Source of the DNA: Macrolepiota albuminosa
Taxonomy: Eukaryota > Basidiomycota > Agaricomycetes > Agaricales > Agaricaceae
Assembly: GCA_027475525.1 (NCBI GenBank)
Contig: JAMWFC010000072.1
Location: forward strand, 43,599-107,598
Reading direction: 5' to 3'
DNA: 64,000 nt
Shown here: positions 22,379-33,144 of the stretch, one piece after another
Numbering within the stretch: the first letter of the stretch is position 1
Layout of the letters: each line of letters starts with the position of its first letter
Notes under the pieces: generated by a model
What the model was told of the DNA's origin: nothing
Seen by the model: only the letters and a program-made list of their open reading frames with translations
Databases searched by the model: none
Translations under genes and position numbers: made by a program

Positions 22379-22738
22379 AATGGTGGTTGAAGGTCAAAAT
22401 GTGGTTCAACCAGCTTGAACTACTCCCAAATATATCTAAACATGGTCACATGACTTTGTTTATATTCCCACATGCAACTTACTCTTTATTTCTGAGTAAA
22501 ATAGGTAAACCTGAAAAATTAAAGATGCTCAAAAAACTGTCCCAATGAGTGAATATTTTAAAATGGCCATCACTCCATCAGTTTTGATTTCCATGACATA
22601 AACCTAAATTCATTTTGTAGCTACAATGCCATAGTATTTTACATGATTTAATTAGGATTTTAGGTACTTCTCATTCTTCATGCCAATGTCATTTTTCAAA
22701 AAGTATGAAACATTGGGACAGTTTTTTGAGCCACTGTA

Positions 22739-23304
22739 TCTCCCCAGTTTCAGGGGTCTATCCCTTTCCCTTTGCTACGGGATTGTTCCTGACAAGGAGT
22801 GAACGATACCTTTTCCATCCTCTTATCAATCTGATCCCACTTGTCCAGGGTCATGTTGTTCTGTGCCTCAGTTATATCTCTAACTAGATGCTTGTTTATT
22901 AGATCCTGTGGTGGGGGTTGTGTAAATGTAGCATTCAACTGTATATTGTTCTGATTTATGATATCTGGCTCTATCATAGATACAAAATGATGTTTTCCGT
23001 TGCTATTGAGGAAGCTCATGATGCTCGATTCCTCAGGGTTGTTGTTCTTGGTAGAATCAACATTTCCACTGGCCTGGGGCTCAGCGGCATCCACATCCAT
23101 TTCAGTGGGCATTGCGGCGTAGCTAGCGCTCATGGGGGTTCCAGTTGGGGGTTCTGGTTCCTTCTCATAAGGAGTCAGGATTGGTTCCTGCTCTTCAATT
23201 TTCACAAACCGTTTCAAAGGTCCCATAGTGCGGATAGCGGTCGGGCTGAGCCTACATACTGATTTACCCGCTTGTTGGCTCCTTAAGGGGTATCTAGAAG
23301 ACAT
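22739..23304 (-). pseudogene. Gypsy-1 gag N-terminal part
   Basis: Open from the ATG at 23304 for 184 residues to the Tc1 insertion. The start MSSRYPLRSQQAG is shared with the second copy near 33145. It is Pro- and charge-rich with no catalytic motif, as expected for the matrix-like part of gag. Confidence 0.75.
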
Positions 23305-23434
23305 GTTTCAGTTAAAGTAAGTTTTGTGTGTGACTCACAGGAGTGGGTGACCGCAGTTGATCAGACTGAGGGATTCCAAGGCCTGGAGTCGGGGTTTTTC
23401 GATAAGCTAGTAGGACTTTTTCAAGTTCAAAATA

Positions 23435-23654
23435 TGTAACGTCAGCGTGAGATAACGGTGCCGTCACACTAGAGCCTTAAGTCAATCAGTAGAACTGGTG
23501 TAAGTCCTCGATTGCAAAAGAACTAACTACAATAAACTAGTGGCTAGGCTTTTATACTTCGGGTAAACAAGGAGCCGGTTCGGCGGGATAAGGGATGTAG
23601 GAGAAATCACAAGGAGGTAAACAGATCAGCATAGATAAGATAGCGACCGTTACA
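23435..23654 (-). repeat. Gypsy-1 5' LTR
   Basis: 220 bp, TGTAACGTC...TTACA. Its CpG sites are intact, unlike the other LTR of the same element. The primer-binding site just inside (minus strand, below 23435) is not an obvious initiator-Met match. Confidence 0.9.
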
Positions 23655-23659
23655 CCTTT

Positions 23660-23729
23660 TTTCCTCTGCGGCAGCCACCTGCTAACTTTTCACCGCCCTC
23701 TCGTACTCGCTTTGTCCGCGTTTTAATTT
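23660..23729 (+). repeat. Split direct repeat A2, second part
   Basis: Continues A2 after the Gypsy. It agrees with 7028-7097 of A1 and ends at TTTTAATTT. Confidence 0.8.
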
Positions 23730-24094
23730 CCTCACCCACCCGCCCAAAGTAGCTGTTTCATTGCATCATGGTTTCAGATCTTACAGGCAAACCAATAAAC
23801 ACGTTTAGGCAGGCAGACGTAAGCCGTTGGCCCCATGCCCCGAACAAAATTCACAGCACTGAACTAGTCGCGATGGTGGTAAGAGTCTTCACGCCGCCAC
23901 CCCTCCTCCTCCACTGCGATCAAAGTGTTCTCGTCTCAGACTGAAAGATTACGAGCATACGGAGAAGTTAAACCAATGAATTCACGCCATTGCAGTTCGC
24001 TCGCGTTAGAATGCTAGACAAGGCAGAGACGGTCCAAGGTCAGTCAGATGTAGGTAACACGAACAGACTTTGATCTCCCTCCCGCCCTCCCGGG
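23730..24094. other. Unmatched segment between A2 and B2
   Basis: 365 bp, CpG-normal, no gene seen. It has no counterpart after A1, so it is either part of the retroelement 3' structure or a further insertion. Confidence 0.4.
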
Positions 24095-24275
24095 AATCGC
24101 GGCTGACCCACCTTCTTCTTGCCAGGCTCATTTTTGTCTTGCAAAGTCGCTAACGCGAGAGTCCGGAGCAACCCGCGACGGGTCTCGCCCAAACCAGCAA
24201 TAATCATTAGCAATAGTACCATTCTGTATCATCAATATATATATTTCGCGTCGACACAAGCGACGAAGGTCAAAG
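24095..24275 (+). repeat. Split direct repeat B2 (right terminus)
   Basis: Matches B1. It ends at CAAAG, after which the DNA of repeat unit 2 resumes. Confidence 0.8.
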
Positions 24276-24938
24276 CTGGCTGCCACCTTGTGCCTCGTTC
24301 CACGATAAGATGAGCCCTCTCAGCGGCCCCTTTCGGAATATCTGTGAAAACGCTGTACTTTGGAGCGGGCCAGGCCAGTCTCTGTTGCTCGGTTACTAAT
24401 CAGGTTAAGGAGGCAATTCAATCATCCTATCTCTAATTTCCAAATACTGGCGTGAGACATGGGAACTTCGATAGTTTTCTTGCTTATCATGCGTTCTTTA
24501 TGCTGGAGTTCTAGGTATGTATCATATACGATACCTGGGTCCCTAGGAGATGGTTATTTGCGAACGTGATCATACATCAAGGAAGGCGGAGCATCAGGGA
24601 GTATCAAGTCCTTTTGAATGATTGATTAACCGAACAATGTGCGACGTTCGCGCAATGTTTACATTACAGACATCATTCCCAATCATGTCTTGATCTCGAG
24701 ATACACCGTGGTAGCTTACAAGCCCCACCTTCCTCTCTTGGTTCGTATTTTCGATGTTTTGTGCTGTATCCTTTACAGCCTTGTATTGACAAGTTATTCC
24801 TGCTGTCAATTGGAGAAGATATCATGGTATAAGGTCTACATTTCGAGTTTCATTTGGTTGAGTGAGGGTTGAACTATTTTCACACAAGATTCGCCCCATG
24901 ATGCTTGCCTACTTCTATATCGGTGTTGTGCTGCTCTG

Positions 24939-26521
24939 TTATCTCAGTTGGGCGCTATGGCAGAGAAAAGATAAGACAATGCCTCTGTACAAATCTACTC
25001 CACGCACCATTGACTGTAAGCCCACGTTCAGGTTCGAATTGAACTTCAGTTCATTTGTCTCGTCCGTACTGCGCAGATTTGCTCTAGCGTTGAGTCTAAT
25101 ATTGCAGCGATAAGATCGATGACAACCAATAATTTACCGTCCGTACTGCGCAGATTTGCTCTAGCGTTGAGTCTAATATTGCAGCGATAAGATCGATGAC
25201 AACCAATAATTTACCGAAAATACATACGATGCCATGAGGGAGTTAGAAGATACTTCTCAGTTTGTCAGGTCTCTGAAGTAGGTCATTGAATTAGAGACAA
25301 CCTACATCGAGGAAGCACAAAGGAGACTGCTCCCCAAGCATAGTTGTCTTCCACCACAAACTGTAGAAGAGTAATGACTTCCAGTATAAGTGGAAGATTG
25401 TGGCACGATTCCTCACCAAGATCAGCTCAATCGTCATCGCAATGCTGGATCATTCCATCGATCATCAGCCAATGCCATTCAAGAATACCCTCATGCTTAC
25501 CTTGTTAGCAATCCTGTTTCTTCAGAGAGGTTGAAACGACAAGTCAGGTCCTCTTATATCTTGAACACACGTTTTTCACTCACGAATGGTCCATATCATG
25601 AGTTTATCAACCATTACCCTTGTCCTGAGTATGTTATCTCAGTGTTGCAGGACCGCCGACACAGGGTTACACATGCACCTTTTGTTTATGTCACGGTGAG
25701 GCCACAAGTAGTAACACAACGATATCGCGATCAGCACGTCGAGCGTTTCAAAGATTGCGATTGTTGTGACGAACATCCATTGCCATTTGTCCTTGATAAT
25801 AAGGATAGTCGATATATTATATGAAACAGCTGCAAGAGCCGTGTTACCGATGGATCCTAGTAGGCACAAAACCCACAAGACACATGGGAAGAACCACCTA
25901 GAACATAATATGTGGATGCGATAAACAAAGTATGCCTGAGAGGATAAGAGTCAAGGTTCGAAATTTTGAATCGTGGACAGTTGTTACTTGAACCACGGGA
26001 CAAATAAACCCAGTCAGGAAGACGGCGATAGCTCCCGACGTTGGAAGCCCAATGAGACTTGTTTGACCTCCGTAATTTATGACTGAGTACTGTTGTACCA
26101 AAATCAGAAAGGAAATGCTTATCGGTTCTCAACTCACGTTGTACATCATAATGGTAATCACGATTGCATGAATGAATTCTGCGATCCTGCTCAAGGGAAC
26201 ATAAGCATCAAAGCTTGAATTGTCCCATCGTGCTGACCATATTGCACCGACCTGTCAATCGAGTTCCTCAGATTTCATTCCTATGGGGAAGCACAAGGAA
26301 CCTTACTAAGGCTTTCAAGAATGATCTGTCGTTGGAAAACTTTCTGTCGTATGGCTGAACCATCAATTATGTTACAACAAAGGTTAGAAGGCTCACCTAT
26401 AGTATATGAAGGTTTGGACAGTCACCACTCCAAAGAGGAAAATGGAGACCATGACTCCGATCTCGAGGACACCAAGTGTCGAGGAGACATCCGCAGTTCT
26501 GGGTTTGAGGAGTTTATCCAT
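24939..26521 (-). CDS. DUF6534-like seven-helix membrane protein, copy B
   Basis: A paralogue of copy A with the same exon plan from the ATG at 26521 to the TAA at 24941-24939. Visible pieces are the N-terminal helix (LGVLEIGVMVSIFLFGVVTVQ), RKFSNDRSFLKAL, YSVINYGGQTSLIGLP, AYFVYRIHILCSRW, TLDVLIAISLCYYLW and the C-terminal LNARANLRSTDET. All expected splice sites are present and I found no stop in the spliced frame. A 24-nt gap equivalent to that of copy A recurs. The 77-bp duplication at 25061-25216 repeats the last intron and the start of the last exon, so automated splicing there will be ambiguous. CpG content is normal. Confidence 0.75.
25061..25216. repeat. 77-bp-period tandem duplication in gene B
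   Basis: 25061-25139 matches 25138-25216 at a period of 77. Confidence 0.9.
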
Positions 26522-27049
26522 TGTGCACCACAAAGCTTTACAGAAAGGTTTTAGAAGGAGAAATATTCAGCCAGAAAGAAAATGCGAGCAATTTATTATG
26601 ACCCCATGCTTTGATTTTGCTGTAAATATCAGTGATCACACTTCAGGAGGTTGATACTCCTGACATTGTTGATTATCAGCTTGTTACGCCTCCTCTTCGA
26701 TTACAACTCGCTACAATCTCGCTTGTGCTTTTTGTCAAGACCTTAATACAAAAGTTCTCAAAATTGCCCCACCCGCCTGTTAATCTAATACTCAGCCTTC
26801 GAGATTTCTACATTCTGCAAAAGCGCCAACTCCTTTTATCTGCTAAGGCCCATCGACAAGTTAGAAAGAAATAGAACCTGGACTCACCCAACAGCAGTTT
26901 CAGAGTTCTGCCCACACTAAATCCGCGGCCTTCGCTGTGCGTCTTCGCATGGTTCATGGCTCATTCTTATCGAAATAATGCAAAAAATGTAAATATTTCG
27001 TCCCACATGATCTTTGTCACGTGCCATTACCACGTGACCTAAATCCTCA
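26522..27049. promoter_or_regulatory. Upstream region of DUF6534-like gene B
   Basis: No gene. It aligns with the upstream regions of copies A and C. At 27017-27045 two CACGTG sites lie near each other (tcACGTGc and cCACGTGa), candidate bHLH sites. Confidence 0.4.
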
Positions 27050-27360
27050 TCAAGTCTCCAAGGCGTTTGAATGATTGAAAAGGCACCTACCGAACTTCGT
27101 GTGATGTTCGGGCAGTTTATAGATTACAGACCTTCCTCTCAATCATTTCTCGATCTTGAGGGACATCATGACAACTTATAAGGCCACCTTCCTCTCTTGG
27201 TTCGCATTTTCAATGTCTTGTGTCGTATCTTTACCATGGTGTGTTGACTGCCCCCTTCCAAGTTCGACCTTGCATTAAGTCTGCTGCGTGAAAATATCAA
27301 CCCTGTTGGAATGGTACAAGGTCTACATTTCAAGTTTCATTTTGTCAAGCGAGGGTTGAA

Positions 27361-28003
27361 TTATCTGTATCTGTTGGAATGTCGCAGCAAGAGGTACCTT
27401 CAACTTCCGTATCACCGTTCACCTCTAATGATTGCCAACCCTTTATACTGCCATTCATTACTTTCCAAGTCTACCATGAAACCACTGTCAAGACATATAC
27501 AGATACGTACATACCTGGCCCCTCAGTCACCTATTTACACGTTGTACTGATGGTGAGCCATTATTCTGCGCGTGTATACGACGTAGTGACCAAAATGTTG
27601 GAACATCAGATGTGACGATGTGAAGAGTGAGTGAAAGGTAATATCACGAACCATTGTCATCAGTCTGGTGGCCACCGCTGCTTTGTCCGATATAATATAT
27701 AATAGATAGCTAGCGTACCGAAGTACCCTCAGTTGGTTTACACACTACTGAGGGTACGTTATCCACGATTACTGCACGCCCATATTTATACTAACCACGC
27801 TCATACCTAGAATATCGGCTTACTGTGTAATATTCTAGGTACATACAATACAGTTGGTTTACACACTACTGAGGAATATCGGCTTACTGTGTAATATTCT
27901 AGGTGTAGACGACGGTCTACATACAGCTGCCAGTTCTGGTTCTAACACAAAATCTACCTAGACTTACTCACAGCCTACTTAGTGCAATCCAGTCAGGTTT
28001 CAA
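27361..28003. other. Insertion with paired hairpins in unit 3
   Basis: Units 1 and 2 lack these ~640 bp. Hairpins: GTACCCTCAGT/ACTGAGGGTAC at 27723-27757 and TACCTAGAATAT/ATATTCTAGGTA at 27804-27841. Their loop sequences recur at about 27851-27902. No coding content, terminal repeats or target duplication was identified. Confidence 0.5.
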
Positions 28004-28102
28004 TCACACAAAATTCGCCCCATGAGGCTTCCCTAATTCTACATCAGTGTTGCGCTGCTCTGTAACAGTTGTCATGGCGATATTTATCTCAGTTGGACGC
28101 TG

Positions 28103-29616
28103 TTATGGAGAAATGATAAGATAATACCTCAGTAGCTCTATTTCACGCACCGCTGACTGTAAGCCCACGTTTAGGTTTGAATTGAACTTCAATCCACTTG
28201 TCTCGTTTGTACTGCCCAAATTTTTTCTAGCGTTGAGTCTAATATTGCAGAGATAAGATTGGCGATAAGCAATAATGCACAGAGAGTACATACGATGCCA
28301 TGAGAGAGTTGGAGGATACTTTTCAGCGTCAGGCCTCTGAAACAGGTCACCGAAATCGAGACAACATACGTCGAGGGATTATCAAGTAGACTGCTATCCA
28401 AGCATAGTTTTTCTCTACTATAAACTGAAGAAGATTAATGATTACCAGTAGAAGTGGAAGCTCATGATACGATTCCTCACCAAGATCAGCTGAAGCGTTG
28501 TCGCAACGCTGATGAATTACATTGACCATCAACAAAGATGTTGTACAGGACGTAATAATGCCCTCTTACCCACCTTGTTATCAATCCTGTTTCTTCAAGA
28601 CGATTAAATGACAAGTCAGGTCCTCTTATATCTATCTTCACACCGTTCTTCACTTACGAATGGTCCATGCAATGAGTTTATCGACCATTACTCTCGTCCT
28701 GGATATGTTATCTCAGTGCTGCACAAACGCCAACACAAGGTTATACACGCACCTTTTGCTTATGTCACGGTGAGGCCACAAGTAGTAACACAACGATACC
28801 GCAATCAGCACGTCGATGGCTTCAGAGATTGCGAGTGTTGTGACGAACATCCACTGCCATTTGTCCTTAATAACAAGAAGATTCAATGTATCATGAGCAA
28901 CAGCTCCAAGAGCTATGTTACCGATGGAGCGCAGTAGGCATAAAAACCACAAGGCACATGGGAACAGCCACTTGGAAGATAATACGCGGATGCGATGAAC
29001 AAAAAATGCCTGTGGGAATAGAAGTAAGTGCTTGAGGTTTTGAATTGTGGGCAATTGGTCACTTGGACCGCGGGACAAATAAGCCCAGTCAGGAAGACGG
29101 CTATGTCCCCCGACGTTGGAAGGGCAATCAGTATAGCTGGATCTCCGTATTTTATGACTGACTCCTTTTGTACCAAAGTCAGAAAGAAAATGCTTATCAG
29201 TGCTTCAACTTACGTTGTAAATCAGATGGGTAATCAGGATAGCATGAACCAGTTCTGTGATCCTGTCCAAGGAAACTTAGGTGTCAAAGCTTGAAATAGA
29301 TCATTCTGCTGGCACAATATCTGCTGACCATATTGTGCCAACCTGTAAATTGAGTCCCTCAGATTTCATCCCTATGGGGAGACGCGGGGAAAAACATACA
29401 AAGGCTTTCAGTAATGATCGGTCGTTGGGAAACTTTCTGTGGTATGGCTGAACCATTGATGATGTTTACCAAGGAACGGTCAAAGGCTCACCTATAGTAT
29501 ATGAAGGTCTGGACAGTCACAACTCCAAAGAGGAAAATAGAGACCATGACTCCGATCTCGAGGACACCAAGTGTCGAGGAGACATCCGTAGTTCTGGGGT
29601 TGAGGAGTTTATCCAT
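28103..29616 (-). pseudogene. DUF6534-like seven-helix membrane protein, copy C (nonsense codon)
   Basis: Same exon plan as copies A and B, from the ATG at 29616 to a TAA at 28103. Exon 1 (29616-29492) encodes LGVLEIGVMVSIFLFGVVTVQ. RKFPNDRSLLKAF, AFFVHRIRVLSSKW, AIDVLIAVSLCYYLW and LNARKNLGSTNET follow. The Tyr codon TAT in the DTYV stretch of copy A is TAA here (about 29281), so the spliced frame stops early. The small internal gap before this codon is 39 nt instead of 24. The rest of the frame is well kept, so loss is recent, or a different splice is used. Confidence 0.7.
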
Positions 29617-30065
29617 TGGGCACCACAAAGCTTTGCAGAAAGATGGCAGAAGGACAAATACCCAGCAAGAGTGCATAATCTGATTAAATATGACCCCATG
29701 CTGTGATTTTGTTGTGGATATCAGTGATCACACTTCAGGAGATTGATACTCCTGACATCTTATGATTATCAACTTGTTCTGACTTCTCTTTGGGTACAAC
29801 TCGCTACAATCTCGCTTGTGCTTTTCGTCATGACCTGGATAAGAAGTTGCACCACCCACCTGCTAACATAATCCTCAACCTTTGAGAACCTCTACATTCT
29901 GCAAAAGCTCCGGCTCTTTTTGTCTGCTAACGCCCATTGGCAAGTTAGACAGAAATAGAACCTTGACTCAACCAACAACAGTTTCATGGTTTCGCCCACG
30001 CTAAATCCGTGGCTTTCGCTGTGCATCTTTGCATGGCCGATGGCTCATTCTATATGTTGGTATGA

Positions 30066-30198
30066 CATCACCATCATGTTGGAGTGTCGCCTGGCGACTA
30101 GTCTGTCAAGCCGGGTCTCAATCCCGACATGCACCATTGTCGTATGTTTTCTTATTACCTTTTTTATCCATGCGTTATTGTTCTTTTTCTTCGATCTT
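30066..30198. other. Flank between unit 3 and the MITE
   Basis: No gene seen. CpG-poor sequence starts about here. Confidence 0.4.
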
Positions 30199-30568
30199 CA
30201 CTGGGTGCAGGAAATCATGTTCTTCGGCAAAACAATGAAAAAACAAGGTAAAAATAATCCAATTAATTTCAGAATTTTATTTGAATGTTTCTGTCAAAAT
30301 TTAGAAAAAATATTTTAACTGAACTCAAAAGAATGAGAGAATAAATTGCTACAAGAGGCTTGCTTTGGTTCTTAGGTTCAAAAATGACCAATGTAGTTCT
30401 CTCCAATGCATTTGAGAGCATCAGACTAAGTACTATTGCAAGTTTGGTTACAATATTTTTTCTACGGTTTTGACAGAAATATTCAAATAAAATTTTGAAA
30501 ACAATTGGATTATTTTTACTGTATTTTTATATTGTTTTGCCAAAGAACATCATTCCTTGCATCCAGTG
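30199..30568. mobile_element. MITE with CACTG ends and long inverted repeats
   Basis: 370 bp. The left end CACTGGGTGCAGGAAATCAT and right end ATTCCTTGCATCCAGTG are inverted copies. The similarity continues inward for more than 100 bp (GGCAAAACAAT, TAATCCAATT). Both ends are flanked by CTT, a 3-bp duplication. CACTG ends with a 3-bp duplication fit the CACTA/EnSpm superfamily. No coding content, so non-autonomous. Confidence 0.75.
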
Positions 30569-30910
30569 CTTGTTGCCATGACCCTGAGTGTCTCCATACA
30601 CACCTGGTTACGCAGTACTCTTTTATATATATGTTTTATCTTCTACATACTGCCCATCTCAGATGTGACTTTAACACACTCTGAGGTGAGCTTACTTACT
30701 TACATTAAGACTATACACCATACTTACAAAACACCCAGTACTTTGTACTTTATCATAGGTGAATACATTCCAGACATGAACTTTATCATAGTCTATTAGG
30801 TTATTGGGCCCTCTTTCCATCTACTCTGCAAGCTGCAACATGACACAATCCTACTATGTCAATCACTGCTGTTACCACTGATCTCTCCTGCCTGATGTCC
30901 TGAGGCTAAT
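30569..30910. other. Region left of Copia-1
   Basis: No gene. The 5' LTR of Copia-1 is expected here, but no match to the 3' LTR (36578-36860) is visible, so the 5' end appears lost or replaced. Confidence 0.4.
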
Positions 30911-32794
30911 GTCTGATGGCATCAACTGGGGTATCTTTGAAATACACTTCTCTGCAGCTGTCAAATCCAAAGGGAAGTGGCCTCACTTTGATGGGTCAGA
31001 ACCCTGCCCTTCTCCATCTCCAGGGGATAAGGCCAGCACTGTTGTGGACTGGGACAAGGTGGAATCATCTGCATACAACCTTCTCTAAAAGATTCCCAAC
31101 TCAGCTGTTATGAAACTTTGTCATTATAAGACCATTGTGGAGGCCTGGCCTGCACTCATCAAGGAGTACACCCAGAAGAGCATTTGCCCAGACCTAGCTC
31201 CAAACTGAATTCCTAGGAATAAAGTGCCCCAACAAGGATGATGTTCATGCTTTCCTTGACAGCCTGCATGTAAAGAAGGAGGAACTTGCATCAGTGGGTG
31301 TCGACATAGATGACAAGGATTACCATTCAACTATTATTGGGTCCCTTCCCCCATCCCTGGCTACCTATGCCAACTCTCTTCTCACAGCTACCAAGCTTCT
31401 CAGCTCCTTCAGCTCCTACGCTGCCTCAACATTGGATTCCTCTGACATCAATCCTGACACGCTAATCATAGTCATCTCTGAGGAGTACAATTGGCAGCAT
31501 GTGCAGTGAGAATGCTGAGCTGCTGCCAAGATGGCTGTGAAGCCTGAGAAGAATAAGGCAATTGTGGTTACTTTTGGTGCAGAAAAAGGCTCAAAAAAGG
31601 AGCCTACCTGCTGGAAGTGTGGGGGGACTAGCCACAAGCAAAATGAGTGCAAAAGTAAGAAGAAGGACTCTGGAGATGGGAAGCTGAAACCAAGCAGCTC
31701 TGCAAATGCTGTTGAAGCTTTGTCTAGTGAGGATGAGTTTGCATTTGCTGTCAAGAAAGGATCTGACCTTGATTTCTTGCCTGATTTTCACAGTCAGGGC
31801 ACCTCTGATGTCTCAAGCACCAATGAGTCTGGTAGGAGTTATGCTGATGCTATTGTGGTGGATAATGACTGGTTCTCCGATTTTGATGAGAAGGTGACAT
31901 TTTCCAGAGTTGATGAGGACTGGAGCCATACTACAGCTGGTCTGGGCTCAGTGTCTCTGAATGGCATGCTGAGCAGGGGGGAGCTAATTCCCAATGTGCT
32001 TGGAGTCACGGGCCAGGATCTGCTGAACCCTACTCGCACTGAGTTATTTGATTCTGGGTGCACTTCCCATATTTCCCCTTACCATGATGACTTTACAAAG
32101 CTCACTCCCATTGACCCAAAGCCTTTTTGTGCCACAAACAAGAAACTTTTCTGTGCTGTGGTGAAGGAAGAGCTTGTCATTGATGCGCCTCAGGGTGCAA
32201 CTACCTCCAATCTCCACCTGACCAAAGTTTTTTACTCCCCAGAAATTGGGTACACACTAGTCTCTGTTGGTTGACTTGATGATGCAGGATTTGAGGTTAC
32301 CTTTGGTCAGGGGAAGTGCATAATCAGGGGGAAGGATGGTGTGACAGTTGGCAAAGTTTTGAAGGATGATGGCAGACTGTATTGTCTGTGTCATTACTCT
32401 GGCAAAGCCTTAGCTGCTGATAAAGTCATCAGCCTTGAGCAATTCCACTTCTGAATGGGGCACATTTCACCTGAGGTTGCCCAGAGGCTTGTTGAGAAAG
32501 GCTTCATCACTGGCATTTGTCTTGATTCCTCTGCTGACAAGGACTTCTTCTGTGAATTGTGCATCTATGCAAAGTCAACTTTGAAGGCTGTTGCCAAAGT
32601 CCACCATGGCAAACAAGCAAGCAAGTTTGCAGAAAAGATTCACAGTGACATCTGGGGATCTGCCCCTGTTCCAACAATTACTGGTTGTCAATACTATGTC
32701 AGCTTCATTGATGACAAAACTCACCTCAGCCATCTGGACTTCCTTTGCCAAAAGAGTGATGCCTGCAATGCCTTCAAAACATTCCATGCCCATT
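30911..32794 (+). pseudogene. Copia-1 gag-protease-integrase part
   Basis: The gag (INWGIFEIHF; KGKWPHFDGSEPCP) is broken by stops and shifts to about 31530. A zinc knuckle CWKCGGTSHKQNEC lies near 31609-31650. The protease has LFDSGCTSHISPY near 32044. The pre-integrase zinc domain FHFxMGHISPEVAQRLVEKG...CELCIYAKST follows, then the integrase start IHSDIWGSAPVP. The frame is open for 247 residues at 31531-32274 and has few stops after. It is cut at 32794 by the Gypsy-2 LTR. Confidence 0.8.
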
Positions 32795-33014
32795 TGTAAC
32801 AGTTACTATCTTATCTATACTGATTTGTTTATCTCCTTGTGATTCCCTCTACATCCCTTATCCCGCCAAACTGGCTCCTTTTTTACCCAAAGTATAAAAG
32901 CCTAGCCACTTGTTTATTGTAGTTAGCTCTTTTGCAATCAAGGACTTACATCAGTTCTGCTGATTGACTTGAGACTCTAGTATGACAGCACCGTTATCTC
33001 ACGCTGATATTACA
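32795..33014 (+). repeat. Gypsy-2 5' LTR
   Basis: 220 bp, TGTAAC...TTACA. It is the reverse complement of the Gypsy-1 LTRs, with CpG sites largely lost. Confidence 0.9.
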
Positions 33015-33144
33015 TATTTTGAACTTGAAAAAGTTCTACTAGCTCATTGACTACCCCAACTCTAGGCCTTGGAATCTCTCAGTCTGATCATCTGTAGTCA
33101 CCCAGTCCTGTGAGTTATATATAAAACTTACTTTAACTGAAACA

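Larger units (their letters stand above)
21649..22736 (-). mobile_element. Tc1/mariner element with long, folded terminal repeats (copy 1, internally deleted)
   Basis: The ends are CAGTGGCTCAAAAAACTG and its complement, flanked by TA at 21647-21648 and 22737-22738. Inverted repeats of about 200 bp run inward from both ends, and each is closed by an inverted copy of the terminal motif (near 21838-21860 and 22528-22545). Of the transposase only the HTH N-terminus and the last 40 or so codons remain. It is inserted in Gypsy-1 gag. Confidence 0.85.
12384..23654 (-). mobile_element. Gypsy-1: degenerate chromodomain LTR retrotransposon with nested insertions
   Basis: LTRs of 220 bp lie at 23435-23654 (5' LTR in element sense) and 12384-12603. 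Both start TGTAACG and end TTACA. The 5-bp target duplication CCTTT occurs at 12379-12383 and 23655-23659. Reading leftwards: gag with zinc knuckle, aspartic protease, RT, RNase H, HHCC integrase, chromodomain. Active-site Asp-to-Asn changes and stops show it is dead. Nested inside are a Tc1 element (21649-22736), a tRNA-like solo LTR (19784-20064), a segment at about 19480-19783, and an unassigned block at about 14195-15125. A second copy lies on the plus strand at 32795-36411. Confidence 0.9.
6942..24275 (+). mobile_element. Tyrosine-recombinase (DIRS/PAT/Ngaro-type) retroelement with split direct repeats, interrupted by a Gypsy
   Basis: The internal frames in order are a gag-like protein, a zinc knuckle, a DIRS-type reverse transcriptase, an RNase H and a tyrosine recombinase. 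Direct repeats are in the order A1 (6942-7097), B1 (12115-12295), A2 (12296-12383 plus 23660-23729) and B2 (24095-24275). This A1-ORFs-B1-A2-B2 order is the split direct repeat layout known for PAT and Ngaro elements. The left end, the B1/A2 junction and the right end all have CAAAG at the joint, and the uninterrupted paralogous site at about 3516-3521 also reads CAAAG. No target duplication is seen, as expected for recombinase integration. A 365-bp segment between A2 and B2 has no match at the left end. Without the nested Gypsy the element is about 6.1 kb. Confidence 0.8.
24276..26990. repeat. Segmental repeat unit 2, right part
   Basis: Resumes similarity to unit 1 from about 3521 onward, clear from 24440. 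It contains DUF6534-like gene B and its upstream region. Confidence 0.8.
27050..30065. repeat. Segmental repeat unit 3
   Basis: Starts at sequence matching 3787 (TTGAATGATTG) and runs to the end of the gene C upstream region. It carries an extra insertion at about 27361-28003. Confidence 0.8.

Noticed and set aside
24871..25113. Plus-strand frames repeated in the three membrane-gene units (also 4368-4601)
   Set aside because: They are antisense to the last exon of the DUF6534-like genes and are repeated only because the units are duplicated.
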